A DNA stretch of 5,154 bases from CAZAAW01 sp964483325. Its GTDB lineage: Bacteria > Pseudomonadota > Alphaproteobacteria > Rhizobiales > Kaistiaceae. The stretch covers positions 1 to 5,154 of the forward strand of contig CAZAAW010000058.1 in the NCBI GenBank assembly GCA_964483325.1. Direction: 5' to 3'. Each line of letters begins with the position of its first letter. Position 1 is the stretch's first letter. The position numbers and the translations under genes were made by a program. Shown piece by piece: positions 2,979 to 5,154 of the stretch. Below the pieces are notes generated by a model. It did not search any database. It worked only from the letters and a program-made list of their open reading frames with translations, and was not told where the DNA came from.

Positions 2979-4874
2979 TCAGAACGCCTGGCCGAGGCCG
3001 ATGTAGAAGGCGAAGGAGGGGTCGTCCTGCTGCGGCTGCAGCGGCATGGCGACGTCGAGGCGGATCGGGCCGACGGGCGTCAGGTAGCGCAGGCCGGCGC
3101 CGAGGCCGATGCGCAGGTCCGTCGGGTCGGGGATCAGGCCGGGATAGGCGTTGCCGGCGTCGACGAAGGCGACGAGGCCGATCATGTCGGTGAGGCGGTA
3201 GCGCAGCTCGCCCGACAGCAGCAGCGTGCTGCGGCCGCCGATCAGGTCGCCGTTGGTGTCGCGCGGCGCGATGTTCTTGAAGCCGTAGCCGCGCACCGTG
3301 CCGGCGCCGCCGCTGTAGAGGCGCTTGTCGGCCGGCACGGCGAAGATGTCGCCGACCGTCAGCATCTCCGCCGCGGCGCGGCCGGCGAGCACGAAGCGGT
3401 CGCCGCGGCCGAAGGCGCGATAGATGGAGAAGTCGGCGCCGAGCGTCGCGAAGGGCGTGCGGGTGGTGAAATTGTAGGCCGGCGAGGCAGCCAGCGTGCC
3501 GCGGAAGCCCGAGGACGGGTCGAGCTTGTCGTCGCGGGCGTCCCAGGTGAGCTTGGTGTTGAGCGTCGCCAGGAGGCTTGTCTCCTCGCGGCCGGCATCG
3601 TCGCGCGTCTGCTGGTAGCCGAGCTCGATGCCGGCGGCGCCCGACAGCGTGTCGCTGAACATGTGGGCGAGGCCGGCTTCCGTCTCGACGGCGCGCACCC
3701 GGTAGGCTTCGGTGGTCTCGCGGTAGCCTTCCAGGCGGAAGGTGAAGTCGGTCATCGGCGTGAAGACGCCCGGCTTCAGGAAGGTGCCGGCAAGGCGCCA
3801 GTCGGGGTCGAAGCCGTCGCCAAAGGCGAGGCGCGACAGCGAGGCGGAGAAGCTGAGCTGCTCGGCGCCGCCGAAGAGGTTGCGGTGCCGCCACCAGGCG
3901 CCGACCGCGGCGCCCTCGGTGTTGGAATAGCTCACCGAGGCGCCGACGACGCGCGGCTTCCTCTCCGTCACGGTGATGGTGATGGGGATCGTGCCGTCCG
4001 GGTCGAGGCGCTCGCCGGGGCGGGCGCGGACGCTGCCGAAGACGCCGAGATCGCGCAGGCGCTGCTCGGCGGCGCGGGTGCGCCTGGAGGAATAGAGGCC
4101 GTCGCCGAGATGGGCGCGGCCGGCGATCAGCTCCGGATCGACCGTCTCGGCGCCCTCCACCGTGACGCGGCCGAAGCGCGCCTGCGGCCCCGGCTCGACA
4201 TAGAGGGCGACGTCGAAGGCGGCGCGGGCATGGTCGGCGATCGTGTCGCGCGGCAGGATGCGCACCAGCGGGTGGCCGCGCTGGCGCCAGGCATCGGCAA
4301 GCTTGGTCTCGGCGGCCAGCACCGTGGCGGAGCCGGCCGGCTCGCCGGGGATCAGGCCGAGATCCTCCAGCGTCAGGCCGTCCGGCAGCGGCGCGGCGCC
4401 GACGCGGCCGAAGGTGAAGGGCGGGCCGGCGGTGACGCGGATGGTGACGGCGGCCGGCTGCCTTATGTCGGCGAAGGGGTCGATCTCCTCTAGCGGCATG
4501 CCGTTGATGGCGATGGCGATCTCGGCGCCGTAATGGGCCTCCTCGTAGAGCGTGCCGGTGATGCGGCCGAGATCCTGGCGGGCGCGGGCGACGAGGCCGG
4601 TGACGCCGGAGGGCGGCGATTTCTGCCGGTCGATCAGCACCGAGGCGCGGCGGATCGCCTTGACGAGCTTGCGCGGCGCGTCGGGTGCCTCCAGCGTCAC
4701 CTCATAGGGGAAAGGATCGGGTACCGGCTCCTCGGCCTTCTGCCCGAAGGGCCACAGGTCGCGCAGCGCCGCCAGCGACGGCGTCGCCAGCGCTGCGAAA
4801 AGGGCGAGGCCCAGGGCTGCCGCAAGCGGGGTAGCTAAACGCAAAACACACGCATCCCGTTCGTTACGCCACAA
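2979..4874 (-). CDS. tamA: TamA-like outer-membrane assembly factor (Omp85 family), 631 aa
   Basis: TamA is the outer-membrane half of the translocation and assembly module; with inner-membrane TamB it helps insert some outer-membrane proteins and is implicated in lipid transport. The protein shows a signal peptide (residues about 11-35, ending ATPSLA). Three POTRA-like segments follow: about 57-148, 152-228 and 232-303, the last with FGRVTVEGAETVDPELI. The beta-barrel (about 308-631) has the Omp85 signature SGGAGTVRGYGF with VRGY at 527-530, the late motif GLRYLTPVGPIRLD at 594-607, and a C-terminal Phe (GLGQAF). Length is slightly above the roughly 580 residues of the E. coli protein, as usual in alphaproteobacteria. 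The frame opens with TTG at 4874, which has no good ribosome binding site; TTG 4844 would give a cleaner 621-aa precursor. No tamB follows on the same strand. BamA is less likely because only three POTRA segments fit. Confidence 0.9.
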   Translation of the reverse strand: MWRNERDACVLRLATPLAAALGLALFAALATPSLAALRDLWPFGQKAEEPVPDPFPYEVTLEAPDAPRKLVKAIRRASVLIDRQKSPPSGVTGLVARARQDLGRITGTLYEEAHYGAEIAIAINGMPLEEIDPFADIRQPAAVTIRVTAGPPFTFGRVGAAPLPDGLTLEDLGLIPGEPAGSATVLAAETKLADAWRQRGHPLVRILPRDTIADHARAAFDVALYVEPGPQARFGRVTVEGAETVDPELIAGRAHLGDGLYSSRRTRAAEQRLRDLGVFGSVRARPGERLDPDGTIPITITVTERKPRVVGASVSYSNTEGAAVGAWWRHRNLFGGAEQLSFSASLSRLAFGDGFDPDWRLAGTFLKPGVFTPMTDFTFRLEGYRETTEAYRVRAVETEAGLAHMFSDTLSGAAGIELGYQQTRDDAGREETSLLATLNTKLTWDARDDKLDPSSGFRGTLAASPAYNFTTRTPFATLGADFSIYRAFGRGDRFVLAGRAAAEMLTVGDIFAVPADKRLYSGGAGTVRGYGFKNIAPRDTNGDLIGGRSTLLLSGELRYRLTDMIGLVAFVDAGNAYPGLIPDPTDLRIGLGAGLRYLTPVGPIRLDVAMPLQPQQDDPSFAFYIGLGQAF

Positions 4875-5041
4875 GCCGGCCAGCGCGACCGTCGGCGTTC
4901 GTCAAAGACCAGGCGCCCCCGCCCCGGAACGATCCCGCGCCGGCCCCCCGAGCCTGACGCGAAAAGGATGAATAATAAGCTTAACCGCCGGTTGCCGGCC
5001 GGAGCAAGCGACATCGGCAAGGGAGGGCGCGGTTTTCCCTT
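4875..5041. other. upstream region of tamA
   Basis: No gene is supported here. In the tamA direction I see TTGACG at 4900-4905 without a good -10 box. A conspicuous AT-rich island at 4961-4984 (reading TTAAGCTTATTATTCATCC on the minus strand) includes TATTAT, 5 of 6 to a -10 box, but no -35 box at proper spacing. Next to it is a short palindrome, AACCG-C-CGGTT (4983-4993). The promoter probably lies around the AT-rich island. Confidence 0.35.
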
Positions 5042-5126
5042 ACCTCTCCCTGTGGGAGAGGCAAGAGGCGGCGCTGGCGGCGCTTCTTTCTGCGCCAAGC
5101 GTGTTCGCGTGGATGGCCGGATCAAG
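5042..5126. repeat. second copy of the palindromic elements, cut off at 5126
   Basis: Positions 5042-5070 match 2553-2581 in 28 of 29 bases, including the stem CCTCTCCC-TGT-GGGAGAGG (5043-5061). Positions 5079-5126 match 2736-2783 in 44 of 48 bases, with the last 27 identical. The match ends exactly after GGCCGGATCAAG, before the right arm of that palindrome. The two blocks are 8 bp apart here but about 150 bp apart at the first locus, where the left half of the nested element lies between them. Confidence 0.75.
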
Positions 5127-5154
5127 TGTTCAGTCCGGGGAGATGGCCGACACC
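5127..5154. mobile_element. possible insertion-sequence end, partial at window edge
   Basis: The sequence from 5127 begins TGTTCAGTCCGGGGAGATGG and continues to the window end. It replaces the expected right arm TCCGGCCATGACG of the palindrome. Its TGT start followed by a TCCGGGGA-like core resembles, from memory, the terminal repeats of some IS481-type elements in alphaproteobacteria. Only 28 bases are visible, with no transposase and no target duplication, so a simple 7-bp insertion (TGTTCAG) plus divergence is an alternative. Confidence 0.3.

Noticed and set aside
2932..3894. 320-codon minus-strand frame overlapping tamA in another frame
   Set aside because: Arg/Pro/His-rich translation typical of an out-of-frame GC-rich gene; no domain recognisable.
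2868..4493. 541-codon plus-strand open frame antisense to tamA
   Set aside because: It lies almost wholly inside tamA, has Ala/Gly/Glu/Arg-rich shadow composition (runs such as EADRADGRQVAQAGAEADAQ), and begins in the repeat region. The opposite strand shows full TamA domain structure.
4835..5125. 96-codon minus-strand frame upstream of tamA
   Set aside because: It starts in the palindromic repeat, carries repeat-derived MIRPSTRT and LASPTGRG, and its end overlaps the tamA start in another frame.
4968..5154. Plus-strand frame beginning ATG AAT AAT AAG and open to the window end
   Set aside because: The AAAAGG before the ATG has no spacing. After about 25 codons the frame runs through the repeat elements, so the translation is mostly repeat-derived. 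It could only be revived by a homologue extending beyond 5154.

Overview
The window is very GC-rich chromosomal DNA from an alphaproteobacterium, most likely of the order Hyphomicrobiales (Rhizobiales). Three things point there: the codon bias, a TamA of alphaproteobacterial type, and intergenic palindromes built on GTCATGCCCGGGC / GGATGGCCGGATCAAGTCC, a family I know as abundant in that order. I cannot name the genus.

Layout. (1) At 1-1484 are four small genes of unknown function: a 71-aa acidic protein (minus, 74-289), a 98-aa three-helix membrane protein (plus, 535-831), an 88-aa soluble protein (minus, 828-1094) and a 100-aa soluble protein (minus, 1182-1484). The second and third converge and share one CTAG for both stop codons. 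(2) At 1485-1834 lies a divergent intergenic region with an 11-bp inverted repeat, three tandem 13-bp repeats and a plausible sigma-70 promoter. (3) At 1835-2368 is a lipoprotein gene whose mature product is almost all collagen-like: 32 uninterrupted Gly-X-Y triplets followed by a 61-residue four-cysteine tail. (4) At 2369-2978 there is no gene, only a dense array of palindromes, including a 133-bp nested element. (5) At 2979-4874 (minus) is a complete tamA-like gene: signal peptide, three POTRA-type domains and an Omp85 beta-barrel ending in Phe. No tamB follows it. (6) At 4875-5154 is the tamA upstream region. It ends in a second copy of the palindromic elements, which breaks off at 5126 next to a sequence resembling an insertion-sequence end.

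The genes do not form one operon: they lie on both strands with repeats between them. The lipoprotein and TamA are both envelope proteins, but they converge and nothing in the sequence links them functionally. I do not see a defence system, CRISPR array, RNA gene or complete mobile element. The most interesting items are the collagen-like lipoprotein, the apparently tamB-less tamA with an unclear start, and the nested palindromic elements with a possible insertion junction at the right edge.
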